From: Hydrogenophilales bacterium RIFOXYD1_FULL_62_11
GTDB taxonomy: Bacteria; Pseudomonadota; Gammaproteobacteria; Burkholderiales; Thiobacillaceae
DNA length: 15,266 nt
NCBI GenBank assembly: GCA_001802655.1
Contig: MGZO01000127.1
Location: 30,360 to 45,625 of the forward strand
Reading direction: 5' to 3'
Positions 7,965 to 14,854 of this stretch are shown here, one piece after another; the first letter of the stretch is position 1, and each line of letters begins with the position of its first letter. Position numbers and translations under genes: made by a program. Under the pieces are notes generated by a model. That model had not been told where the DNA came from. It ran no database searches and worked only from the letters and a program-made list of their open reading frames with translations.

Positions 7965-8064
7965 GCGTTGCTCCGTTATATAAGTATTCAATTAATTACT
8001 GATCAATACGGCTGGGCGGATTCAAACTTGAGCCTGCCTGCTCAAAATATCAGCAGATGGGAAA

Positions 8065-9297
8065 TCAGGCTTCTGCTGCTTCCTGCAGGGCCTTGAGGGA
8101 TTCTTCCACGCCTGCGGCATGGGTCAGTTCGGCGACGTTGTCGCGGGTGAAAAACCCCTCGAAGCCGCCGAAGCGTTGCACGTATTCGACGATCAGCGAG
8201 GAGTATTCCGACGCGCTGGAGAAGATCTGTTTCAAACCGGCCTCCTTTGAACCGATGACGTCGAGCAGGAATTTCTGTCCGCTGTCGCGCAGCGAGTTGA
8301 CGACATAGTCGATGTTGGCGAGTTCGGCCGTTTCGCCGTCTTTCACCGCGACGGCGATGTGGTGCAGACGCGGACCGAAGTTGCGCACGAAGGCTTCGGT
8401 CGGCGACTCGGTCAGCAGGTGGTTCATGAAGTAGGGATGGTTGGCGGCGGTGAACACCTTGGCCGGCGATTCGAGTTCGTTGGCGGTGTGCACGCTCTTG
8501 GTGACGTTGGTCGACGAATTCTGGTCGGCGATGTCGTAGGCGCCCCAGAAATAGTAGCTCGACAGCGTCAGGTATTCGAGGATCGCGGCTTCGCGGTTCT
8601 GGCTGTAGATGCGCGTCGCCAGATGGTCGATCGGCAACAGCAGGTCGTCGATGCCGAGCCGCTTTTGCGTGGCCTTGGCGGCTTCGTACGCGGCCTGCAG
8701 GTCGTCGCGGATGCTGCTCCAGCCGAGCGCGTAGACGCGGATGTCGGACTCGGGGCGCTCCCAGTAGGCGACGATGTTGTGGGTGTAGGGACTGGGTTTG
8801 ACCACTGCCAGGTTGCCCGGCAGTTCGAGCTTGCGGATCTGTTCCTGATTGAAGAAGCGGATGTCGCGCGCTTTCTGCATGTCGACCACCGCGTGGGCGT
8901 CGGTCACGCGCAGCACCTCGCCCATGTAGCGCGAGTTGGGCTTGACTGCGCCGATCGGGTAGACCTCGTTGAGGCTGCGAAAAATGCCGCGCACGTTGGG
9001 ATCCTTCACCTCGCGCACCAGGATGTCGGGCGCGTGCATGTCGATGCGCAGGACGTGGGTGTAGTGCGTTTCGGATTCGAGCGTGACGAGGTAGTGATAG
9101 GGCGTCATCACGCACAGCTCGGCGACATAGGCGACCGCATGGCTGGGCTCGACGGTGATCATCAGCGCGTCGATCTGGCGGATCGAATCGGTCAGGCCGA
9201 CGCGGTCGCGCTCGTCGAGCAGGCGGCCCAGATAGTCTTCAAACTGCGGCGAGTTCTGCTTGTCGCCAACGCGGGGAAAACTGAGCGATGCGGTCAT
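8065..9297 (-). CDS. VOC-superfamily protein resembling 4-hydroxyphenylpyruvate dioxygenase
   Basis: A 410-residue protein. The C-terminal half carries the pattern of the vicinal-oxygen-chelate fold: His225 in PIDHLATRI, His313 in LHHIAVAV and Glu371 in IVEYVQRF, followed by GFEGFF. In 4-hydroxyphenylpyruvate dioxygenase (HPPD) the matching His-His-Glu triad holds iron, and the region after the Glu has the same Q-R and G-F-x-G character. The N-terminal half (1-200) may be the usual degenerate partner half but is not readily matched. The start ATG is 4 bp after the alpha-E stop, so it is an operon member. A mononuclear metal enzyme acting on the ligase product or its precursor is an inference. 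I do not claim HPPD activity; general similarity to HPPD is limited to the motifs. Confidence 0.75.
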   Translation of the reverse strand: MTASLSFPRVGDKQNSPQFEDYLGRLLDERDRVGLTDSIRQIDALMITVEPSHAVAYVAELCVMTPYHYLVTLESETHYTHVLRIDMHAPDILVREVKDPNVRGIFRSLNEVYPIGAVKPNSRYMGEVLRVTDAHAVVDMQKARDIRFFNQEQIRKLELPGNLAVVKPSPYTHNIVAYWERPESDIRVYALGWSSIRDDLQAAYEAAKATQKRLGIDDLLLPIDHLATRIYSQNREAAILEYLTLSSYYFWGAYDIADQNSSTNVTKSVHTANELESPAKVFTAANHPYFMNHLLTESPTEAFVRNFGPRLHHIAVAVKDGETAELANIDYVVNSLRDSGQKFLLDVIGSKEAGLKQIFSSASEYSSLIVEYVQRFGGFEGFFTRDNVAELTHAAGVEESLKALQEAAEA

Positions 9298-9301
9298 GGA
9301 G

Positions 9302-10276
9302 TCACACCAGGCTGAACAGCGATTGCGTCATTTTTTGCGGATGCGCCGCCCGAAAATAAGTCTGGGCGATGACGGCGTTGAGTTCGGCCAGCCGCGCCTG
9401 GAGATCGTCGCAGAAGGCGTGCAGGCCGCTGGTTGCCAGCGCGCGGTAATCGGCGCGGTCGACCTGGTCGAGCATGCCCTGCAGATGGCGCATCGGTTCG
9501 ACACCTGGCAGCTCGCCAAGCGCAAACTGGATTTCATGCAGGCAGTGCCGCACGCTGCGCGGGAACAGCAGGTCGTTGAGCAGAAACGCCAGCACCTTGT
9601 GGCCGCTCGCATGCACGCCGACATGACGGCGATACATCTGGTGCGCCGACAGCGCGTGCAGCACGCTCATCCAGATCAGATCGGGCAGATTCAGCTTCAA
9701 AGCGGCATGGCTGTTCTGGTAGGGCACGTTGATGGCATGGCTGACGTCGAGCACGCGCGTGGTCATGTCGGCGCGTTCGAGGTTGCGCCCCAGCCGCATG
9801 AACTGGAAGCCTTCGTCGCGGCTCATGGTGCCGGCGAGCAGGCCGACCACGGCCTGGCGGCGGCGGATGATTTCGTTGAGTATTTCAAAGCGCTTGCGGC
9901 GGTCGAGCGCGCTGGTCAGATGGGTGCTGGTGTAGAGATACAGTTCGTTGACCCACTCCCACGACTCGCGCGGCAGCACCTCGCGAAAGGTGCGGGTGTT
10001 CTCGCGCGCCAGGCGCACGCAGGCGAAGATCGACGAGGGGTTGCGCTCGTCCTGGATCAGAAAACTCATCACCGCGGCTTCGCTCGCCTCGTCGTAGTAC
10101 TGGTGGAAAGCCTTGTCCAGCCCCACCACGCGCAGCAGGTCATCCCAGCCAAAGCTGGCGCCGCGCGGCATGTCCATCAGCAGCATGGTGGTGGCGTTGA
10201 TCAGGCGCGCGGTGTCTTCGGCGCGTTCCAGGTAGCGCGCCATCCAGTAGAGGTTTTCAGCTACACGTGCCAGCAT
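9302..10276 (-). CDS. Alpha-E domain protein (DUF403)
   Basis: A 324-residue all-helical protein that begins with the family signature LARVAENLYWMARYLERAED and repeats R-x-x-E-R-A-D-M-T-T-R in its middle (FMRLGRNLERADMTTRVLD). Conserved Glu, Arg and Asp residues lie on the helices. The ATG overlaps the stop of the ATP-grasp gene by one base (TGATG at 10274-10278), so translation is coupled. Longer upstream extensions would run deep into the preceding gene and are rejected. Alpha-E proteins are nearly always encoded next to circularly permuted ATP-grasp ligases and transglutaminases. Comparative genomics has proposed that they act with the ligase in making a peptide or amide product; a biochemical role is not established. 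Confidence 0.92.
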   Translation of the reverse strand: MLARVAENLYWMARYLERAEDTARLINATTMLLMDMPRGASFGWDDLLRVVGLDKAFHQYYDEASEAAVMSFLIQDERNPSSIFACVRLARENTRTFREVLPRESWEWVNELYLYTSTHLTSALDRRKRFEILNEIIRRRQAVVGLLAGTMSRDEGFQFMRLGRNLERADMTTRVLDVSHAINVPYQNSHAALKLNLPDLIWMSVLHALSAHQMYRRHVGVHASGHKVLAFLLNDLLFPRSVRHCLHEIQFALGELPGVEPMRHLQGMLDQVDRADYRALATSGLHAFCDDLQARLAELNAVIAQTYFRAAHPQKMTQSLFSLV

Positions 10277-11724
10277 CAGATCGCTCCCTGCACAACCCAG
10301 GTGTCCTTGCTGCCGCCGCCCTGCGACGAGTTCACCACCAGCGAACCGCGCCGCAACGCCACGCGGGTGAGGCCGCCACGGGTGACGTAGACGTCTTTCG
10401 ATTGCAGGATGAACGGCCGCAAATCGACGTGGCGCGGTTCGATCACGCCGTCGCACAGCGTCGGCACGGTGGACAGTGCCAGCGTCGGCTGCGCCATGTA
10501 GTTGCGTGGATTTTCCATGATCAGTTCGGCAAATTTCGCCTGTTCCTCTGCGGTCGACTTCGGCCCGATCAGCATGCCGTAGCCGCCCGACTCGTTGGCC
10601 GGTTTCACCACCAGTTTGTCGAGATTGGCCAGTACGTAATCGCAGTCGGCTTTGTGCATGCACAGGTAACTCGGCACGTTGGGCAGGATCGCTTTTTCGC
10701 CGAGGTAATACTCGATCATCTGCGGCACGTAGGCATACACCACCTTGTCGTCGGCGACGCCTGAGCCGGGCGCGTTGGCGATGCCGACCTTGCCGGCTTT
10801 CCAGGCGCGCATCAGGCCGGGCACGCCGAGCGCGGAGTCGGCGCGGAACGCTTCGGGGTCGATGAAGTCGTCGTCGACGCGGCGGTAGATGACGTCGAGC
10901 CGGGTCAGGCCTTCGATCGTCTTCATGTAGACGCAGTCGTCGTCGAGCACCACCAGATCGGAGCCTTCGACCAGATGGGCGCCCATTTGCTGCGCCAGAT
11001 AGGAGTGCTCGAAATAGGCCGAGTTGAATACGCCGGGGGTGAGCACGGCAATTTCCGGGCGGTCGCCTTCGCGCGGCGACAGCGCCGCCAGCATGTCGTA
11101 CAGCTGCGCGGTGTAATCGTCGACCGGCAGCACGTCATAGCGCGCGAACAGCTCGGGGAACAGCTTTTTCATCAGCTGGCGGTTCTCCAGCATGTAGGAC
11201 ACGCCGGACGGCACGCGCAGGTTGTCTTCCAGCACGTAGACCGTGCCGTCGCCGTCGCGCACCAGGTCCGTGCCGCAGATGTGCGCCCACACGCCGAACG
11301 GCGGATTGGCGCCGATGCAGGCAGCGCGGAAGTTCTTCGAGTCGGCCAGCACCTCGGCGGGAAACACGCCGTCCTGGATGATTTTCTGCTCGTGGTAAAG
11401 GTCGTCGATGAAGCGGTTGAGTGCCTGCAACCGTTGTTTCAGCCCGGCCTCGATGCGATCCCACTCGGCTTTTTCGATGATGCGCGGCACCACGTCGAAC
11501 GGCCAGGCGCGGTCGATGTTGCCGGCCTCGGAATACACGGTGAAGGTGATCCCCGACGCCATGATCGCGGCGTCCACTGCACGGTGGCGCGCCTCCAGCT
11601 CGTCGGTGGGCAACTCGGAAAAATAGTCGCACAAGCCCTCGGCGCCGTTGCGCGGCTTGCCCGGTGCTTCCAGCAATTCGTCGAACCCGCCCAGCAGCGG
11701 ATAGCTCTCGCAGTCAATCTTCAT
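10276..11724 (-). CDS. Circularly permuted ATP-grasp ligase (DUF404/DUF407 type)
   Basis: A 482-residue cytoplasmic protein with the order of a circularly permuted ATP-grasp enzyme. The metal- and phosphate-binding segment VYVLEDNLRVPSGVSYMLEN comes first (about 162-181). The segment with VVKPANESGGYGM (about 372-384), which would normally precede it, comes later. The end is the family's NSSQGGGSKDTWVV. ATP-grasp enzymes join a carboxylate to an amine or thiol through an acyl-phosphate; here the substrates are unknown. It is the first gene of the cluster and overlaps the alpha-E start by one base. ATG 11724 has GGAG 8 nt upstream; the adjacent GTG 11727 is a possible alternative. A candidate sigma-54 promoter lies about 80 bp upstream. 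Confidence 0.93.
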   Translation of the reverse strand: MKIDCESYPLLGGFDELLEAPGKPRNGAEGLCDYFSELPTDELEARHRAVDAAIMASGITFTVYSEAGNIDRAWPFDVVPRIIEKAEWDRIEAGLKQRLQALNRFIDDLYHEQKIIQDGVFPAEVLADSKNFRAACIGANPPFGVWAHICGTDLVRDGDGTVYVLEDNLRVPSGVSYMLENRQLMKKLFPELFARYDVLPVDDYTAQLYDMLAALSPREGDRPEIAVLTPGVFNSAYFEHSYLAQQMGAHLVEGSDLVVLDDDCVYMKTIEGLTRLDVIYRRVDDDFIDPEAFRADSALGVPGLMRAWKAGKVGIANAPGSGVADDKVVYAYVPQMIEYYLGEKAILPNVPSYLCMHKADCDYVLANLDKLVVKPANESGGYGMLIGPKSTAEEQAKFAELIMENPRNYMAQPTLALSTVPTLCDGVIEPRHVDLRPFILQSKDVYVTRGGLTRVALRRGSLVVNSSQGGGSKDTWVVQGAI

Positions 11725-11800
11725 CACCCGGTCTCCGATCTTCGCGCACCTTTATTATTTGCAATGGCCGCGTGCTTGTATTGATACTGTTTATTCAAAG

Positions 11801-11817
11801 AGCAGCCTCTGTGCCAG
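11801..11817 (-). promoter_or_regulatory. Candidate sigma-54 promoter of the ATP-grasp operon
   Basis: On the minus strand the sequence reads CTGGCACAGAGGCTGCT. This matches the sigma-54 consensus YTGGCACG-N4-TTGCW in the -24 GG (11815-11814), the rest of TGGCAC, and the -12 GC (11803-11802), with the required 10-nt spacing; the mismatches are A for G after TGGCAC and C for the first T of TTGC. Transcription would begin near 11790, giving a leader of about 65 nt. Half-sites TTGGTGC (11848-11854) and GCACCA (11880-11885), similar to NtrC half-sites, lie 60-95 bp upstream of that start. Confidence 0.55.
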
Positions 11818-11940
11818 CTTGAAAAGCTGTTTTTAATCAATGTGGTGTTGGTGCTGTTGGAGTGCGTCACGCGCGCCGCGCACCAGTGTGGGGCGAATGG
11901 GGCTTCTTTTTGAGGCGGGTAGGCCAACACAATGCCCCAT

Positions 11941-11981
11941 TAAAAAAGCCCCGCACGCGTGCGCGTGCGGGGCTTCGTTTT
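11941..11981 (-). terminator. Rho-independent terminator of the PhoX-like gene, probably bidirectional
   Basis: Perfect 13-bp stem AAGCCCCGCACGC (11946-11958) and its complement (11963-11975) with the loop GTGC. On the minus strand a T6 run (11947-11942) follows the stem, 57 nt or more after the PhoX-like stop codon; part of that run is included in the stem. On the plus strand CGTTTT follows, so it may stop transcription both ways and insulate the ATP-grasp operon. Confidence 0.85.
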
Positions 11982-12031
11982 ACTGCAGCCAGGTCTGCTG
12001 CGGCGAACAGAACAGCTGGATCAGATCAGGT

Positions 12032-13420
12032 TCAGTCCTTGTCGTGACCCTTGTCATGGCCGTAGTGATGGCCATCGTCGCCCTTGGTCTTCTGGCAAGG
12101 CGTGGTGATCATGATGGTGCGATCAACCTTGCTGCTGGGGTGCTGCACGTTGATGTAGGCGGTGTTCGACTTGAACGGGTCGAAGTACAGGCCGGTGCTT
12201 TCCGCGCCGACGGTCGACAGGCTGGCCCACTTGCCGACAGCCTCGGCCACACCGTCGTTGTTGTCGTCCTTGACGAACCAGACGTCTTCGATACCACCCG
12301 GCTGGTCTTCGACGATGTAGATGTTGCCGTCGGCGTCGATCGCCAGGTTGTCAGGGCTGGTGAACTGGGTGCCGACAGGCGCGCCAGTAGCCATGTCTTT
12401 CGTGTCGCGGCTGGCGAACAGCTTGACCGTGTTGCTGCGCAGGTCGATCGAGAACACCTTGTTGTTGGTGGTGGTGGCCACGAACAGCATCTGCTTGCCG
12501 TTTTTCAGCGTCTTGATTTCCAGATCTTCGGGGCGGTCGAAGTTGGTGCCGAGGAACGCGGGCAGGTTCGGCGTGGCGCGGCCATCGATCGCGGTCAGGC
12601 CGTTGGGGTCGGTGACGATCACGGCGCCGGGCAATGCGATGCCGTTCATATCGGTCAGCGGGATCCAGGTGGCGGCGCCGGTGGCTTCTTCAACCGTACC
12701 GTCGCCCACGCGCAGCACAAAGGTCTGGCCGGCAGCGAAGAAATCATCGCCATTGTCAGCCTGCGGGTTGGCCGAGGTGAACTTGAAGATGTGGCTGTCG
12801 TTGCGCTCGTCGATGAAGTACAGGTTGTTCTTTTTGTCGAACGCCAGGCCTTCGTGCGAGACGCGCGGCAGGATGTCGCGGTGCTTGATTACGATGTCGG
12901 CGGGGGCGGCCAGCGGATTGGTCACTTCGAACAGACGGCCATAATGGCTGGTGGGGACAGCGGCCGGATCACTCCAGGATTCCTCGGCGGTGAGGAAGGT
13001 GCCCCACGGGGTCCAGCGCGAAGCGTCAAATGATTTGTGGCTGTCCAGCGCGGGGGACGCCGCCGGGCTCGACCAGATGGTGGTGGTCTGCATGGTGCGC
13101 AGGTCGGTACGCTGGATGCCGGCCTGGCCAGTTTCAAACACGGTGAACAGGAAACGGCCGGCTTCGGGGCCGTTTTCGTTCACGGTGTGCATGTCGTAGT
13201 TGCCGCTGTCGAAACGGGCGGCCTGGGCCGGGTCGCGAGCAACGATGGTCATCTGGCTGAAGTGCGGCGAGGACAGTTTGTAGGGGGCGGCTTCGGGCAG
13301 CGTGCCGGCGCCGACGTCACCGACCATGGGGGTGAAGTCTTCGAAGGAGGTGCCGCCGGCGAAGGCCGTGGACCCGGCCAGCAGCAGGCCGATCGCGAGT
13401 GAAAGCTTGTTCAATGTCAT
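12032..13420 (-). CDS. Secreted PhoX-like (DUF839) protein with His/Asp-rich tail
   Basis: A 462-residue exported protein. Residues 1-21 are a Sec-type signal peptide (LSLAIGLLLAGSTAFA), not the twin-arginine signal typical of PhoX. The rest is a beta-propeller of the PhoX/DUF839 family, with WTPWGTFLTAEESW (136-149), SHEGLAFD (188-195), FDRPEDLE (294-301) and SPDNLAIDADGNIYIVED (355-372). A calcium-type loop D-x-N-x-D-G lies at 385-390. In PhoX the motif is T-C-E-E-N and its Cys bridges two irons; here it is T-A-E-E-S, so the metal site must differ. The protein is shorter than classic PhoX. It ends in GDDGHHYGHDKGHDKD, a likely metal-binding tail. AGGA lies 8 nt before the ATG. Phosphatase activity is possible but not assured. 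No Pho box is evident upstream. Confidence 0.85.
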   Translation of the reverse strand: MTLNKLSLAIGLLLAGSTAFAGGTSFEDFTPMVGDVGAGTLPEAAPYKLSSPHFSQMTIVARDPAQAARFDSGNYDMHTVNENGPEAGRFLFTVFETGQAGIQRTDLRTMQTTTIWSSPAASPALDSHKSFDASRWTPWGTFLTAEESWSDPAAVPTSHYGRLFEVTNPLAAPADIVIKHRDILPRVSHEGLAFDKKNNLYFIDERNDSHIFKFTSANPQADNGDDFFAAGQTFVLRVGDGTVEEATGAATWIPLTDMNGIALPGAVIVTDPNGLTAIDGRATPNLPAFLGTNFDRPEDLEIKTLKNGKQMLFVATTTNNKVFSIDLRSNTVKLFASRDTKDMATGAPVGTQFTSPDNLAIDADGNIYIVEDQPGGIEDVWFVKDDNNDGVAEAVGKWASLSTVGAESTGLYFDPFKSNTAYINVQHPSSKVDRTIMITTPCQKTKGDDGHHYGHDKGHDKD

Positions 13421-13633
13421 GGCAGAAATCCTGTATGTGAGGGTAAGAAGCTAGGCGTACAAAACCGCTGGGCTGTGCGGAAGACGTTGAACGTACCGGC
13501 TTGTCGATGAAGCGGAAACGTTCGATCCTGTGCATCTGCCCGAAATCAATTCGGTACGCGGTGCATCCTATCGGGTCAATATGTCAGGTTTATTGCAGAC
13601 TGCGTGGACTCAAAAAACAGGCGCGGCCGGGAT

Positions 13634-13653
13634 ACCGGGATCACGATCCCGGT
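13634..13653 (-). terminator. Hairpin downstream of the rhodanese gene, possible weak terminator
   Basis: ACCGGGATC (13634-13642) and its exact complement GATCCCGGT (13645-13653) are separated by two bases. On the minus strand, six T (13617-13612) follow only after a 16-nt GC-rich spacer, so the fit to a Rho-independent terminator is imperfect. It lies 75-94 bp after the rhodanese stop codon. Confidence 0.4.
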
Positions 13654-13674
13654 GGGCGGTGGGCGGTGGGCGGT
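13654..13674 (+). repeat. Three tandem copies of GGGCGGT
   Basis: Three exact 7-bp units at 13654-13660, 13661-13667 and 13668-13674, directly abutting the preceding palindrome. With the later GGG near 13686 the plus strand has four G3 runs and could form a G-quadruplex. The rhodanese transcript would carry the C-rich complement. Confidence 0.65.
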
Positions 13675-13727
13675 GTGCTGTGCGTGGGTGCCGGCAAGCC
13701 GACAATTTGCGGCGGGTTTTGAGTGAT

Positions 13728-14174
13728 TCAGCAACGTTCGCACGCTTCCAGCGGCAGGCCGCGTGCGATCCAGCCGGGGCCAGCGCCACTGCCGACCATG
13801 CCTTCCTTGATGTTATAGACTTGGGTGAAGCCCGCTTCCTGCAACACGCGCTGCATCTGCGTGGTGCGGTTGCCGGTGCGGCAGATCAGGCCGATCGGCG
13901 CGTTCTTGTCGCCGCCGGTCTCGGCTGCCACCTGAGCTACAAAGCCCGCGTCGCCTTGCGGATGCGCCATGTTGATCTGCAGCGCGTCCTTGGCCACGCC
14001 GGTTTGTTTCCATTCGTCAGGACGGCGGATATCGACCAGCGTGAGCTGGCCCGCCTGTGCCTGGGCGAATGCGTCGGGCGCGGCAAGCGTGGGGCCGCTG
14101 TCCTGCGAGCAGCCATTGATCGACAACAGCGTGAAGGCGGCAGCTGCCGCGAGGGATAGACGGGTTAACAGCAT
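13728..14174 (-). CDS. Periplasmic rhodanese-like lipoprotein with intact catalytic Cys
   Basis: A 148-residue protein. The hydrophobic leader ends in a lipobox-like SINGC, with lipidation expected at Cys22. One rhodanese domain spans about 30-142: LTLVDIRRPDEWKQTGV, then the active-site loop ICRTGNRT with Cys98, then the family ending EGMVGSGAGPGWIARGLP. Single-domain rhodaneses move sulfane sulfur through a Cys persulfide; here this would happen at the periplasmic membrane face. The C-terminus is C145-E-R-C148, an extra CxxC that the domain does not need. The ATG has AAAGG 6 nt upstream. A close paralogue lies 133 bp upstream on the same strand, with the same length, leader and ending, so the pair arose by tandem duplication. 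Confidence 0.9.
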   Translation of the reverse strand: MLLTRLSLAAAAAFTLLSINGCSQDSGPTLAAPDAFAQAQAGQLTLVDIRRPDEWKQTGVAKDALQINMAHPQGDAGFVAQVAAETGGDKNAPIGLICRTGNRTTQMQRVLQEAGFTQVYNIKEGMVGSGAGPGWIARGLPLEACERC

Positions 14175-14307
14175 GAAAGGCCTTTATTGAAAGTGGGGAT
14201 TGCAGAAGCCTGGATAGACACGCCATTCGAGCCTCAGAAACCGGGTAACGCAGGGTGGTCGTTGGTCCCGGTTGTGTAGCGCGCTGGAGCGTTCGAGGCG
14301 GGTCGGG

Positions 14308-14745
14308 TCAGCAAGCCGGACAGGGATCAACGGGCAATCCGCGCGCGATCCACCCGGGGCCACCGCTGCTTCCCAGCATGCCTTCCTGGATGACGAAAAC
14401 CCGGGTAAACCCTGCCTCGCGCAATACCTTGCTGGCATTGGCGGCGCGGTTTGAGCTGCGGCCCAGGAGACCGATTGGCGCGTTCCTGTCACCGCTCATT
14501 TGGGTCATGGCCTGGCGGACAAAGCCTGCCTCGCCTTGCGTGTTGGTCATGTCGATGCGCAGCGCGCCCCGGGCCACGCCGGTCTCCCGCCATTCGTCGG
14601 CATGGCGGACATCGATCAGCGTGAGCGTGCCGGCCTGGACCCGGGCATAGGCTTCGGGCGGGCTGAGCATGGCAGCGTCATCATGGGCGCAGGCCGTGAC
14701 GGTGAGCAACACGAATGCAGCCAATAAAAAGCGTTTTAACAGCAT
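14308..14745 (-). CDS. Rhodanese-like lipoprotein paralogue lacking the catalytic Cys
   Basis: A 145-residue protein similar along its whole length to the downstream rhodanese. It has a lipoprotein leader (lipobox VTAC, lipid on Cys19), LTLIDVRHADEWRETGVARG, and the ending EGMLGSSGGPGWIARGLP. The active-site loop reads LLGRSSNRA: Gly95 (codon GGC, 14461-14463) stands where the paralogue has Cys98 (TGC). Sulfurtransferase activity by the usual persulfide route is therefore not expected. The reading frame is clean and the other conserved residues remain, so it looks maintained rather than decaying; a binding or partner role is possible. The C-terminal C142-P-A-C145 is kept. GGAA lies about 7 nt before the ATG. 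It is divergent from the QueD-like gene. Confidence 0.88.
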   Translation of the reverse strand: MLLKRFLLAAFVLLTVTACAHDDAAMLSPPEAYARVQAGTLTLIDVRHADEWRETGVARGALRIDMTNTQGEAGFVRQAMTQMSGDRNAPIGLLGRSSNRAANASKVLREAGFTRVFVIQEGMLGSSGGPGWIARGLPVDPCPAC

Positions 14746-14854
14746 GATGGTTCCGCAGAACGCAGGGTATGGGGAGTGTATCCGCTGGACGCGGGCGCCG
14801 ATAGCCGTCGCGCCAGTGCATGGTCAGCAGCGGCAAGTTGCGCGAAAATGCCGC
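14746..14854. promoter_or_regulatory. Divergent promoter region between the rhodanese pair and the QueD-like gene
   Basis: These 109 bp separate the two start codons, so promoters for both directions must lie here or overlap the genes. No convincing -35/-10 elements stand out, and the QueD-like ATG lacks a strong Shine-Dalgarno. Confidence 0.3.

Larger units (their letters stand above)
11728..12031. other. Intergenic region between the ATP-grasp and PhoX-like genes
   Basis: This stretch of about 300 bp holds the terminator of the PhoX-like gene (11946-11975) at one end and the candidate sigma-54 promoter (11801-11817) with upstream half-sites. An AT-rich stretch with AATCAA near 11835-11840 could assist DNA bending. 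Plus-strand open frames here are shadows of the PhoX-like gene. No other gene is supported. Confidence 0.5.
13421..13727. other. Intergenic region between the rhodanese and PhoX-like genes
   Basis: This 307-bp gap must hold the PhoX-like promoter and the end of the rhodanese transcript. It contains the palindrome and G-rich tandem repeat described separately, plus CGTACCG (about 13492) and CGGTACG (about 13551) as distant inverted copies that may be chance. I see no convincing -35/-10 pair and no gene. Confidence 0.4.

Noticed and set aside
7977..8006. TTGATC and TATATA, 18 nt apart, as a promoter for the 95-residue gene
   Set aside because: The start of transcription would fall on the ribosome binding site, leaving almost no leader; the AT-rich patch may still matter but the promoter call is not supported.
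9302..10663. A longer version of the alpha-E gene starting inside the ATP-grasp gene
   Set aside because: The extra N-terminal residues are an out-of-frame reading of the ATP-grasp 3' end; the alpha-E signature starts exactly at the ATG that overlaps the ATP-grasp stop.
11840..13033. A 397-codon plus-strand open frame opposite the PhoX-like gene
   Set aside because: It is a mirror of the PhoX-like coding sequence, full of Val, Gly and Asp repeats, and crosses the strong terminator at 11946-11975.
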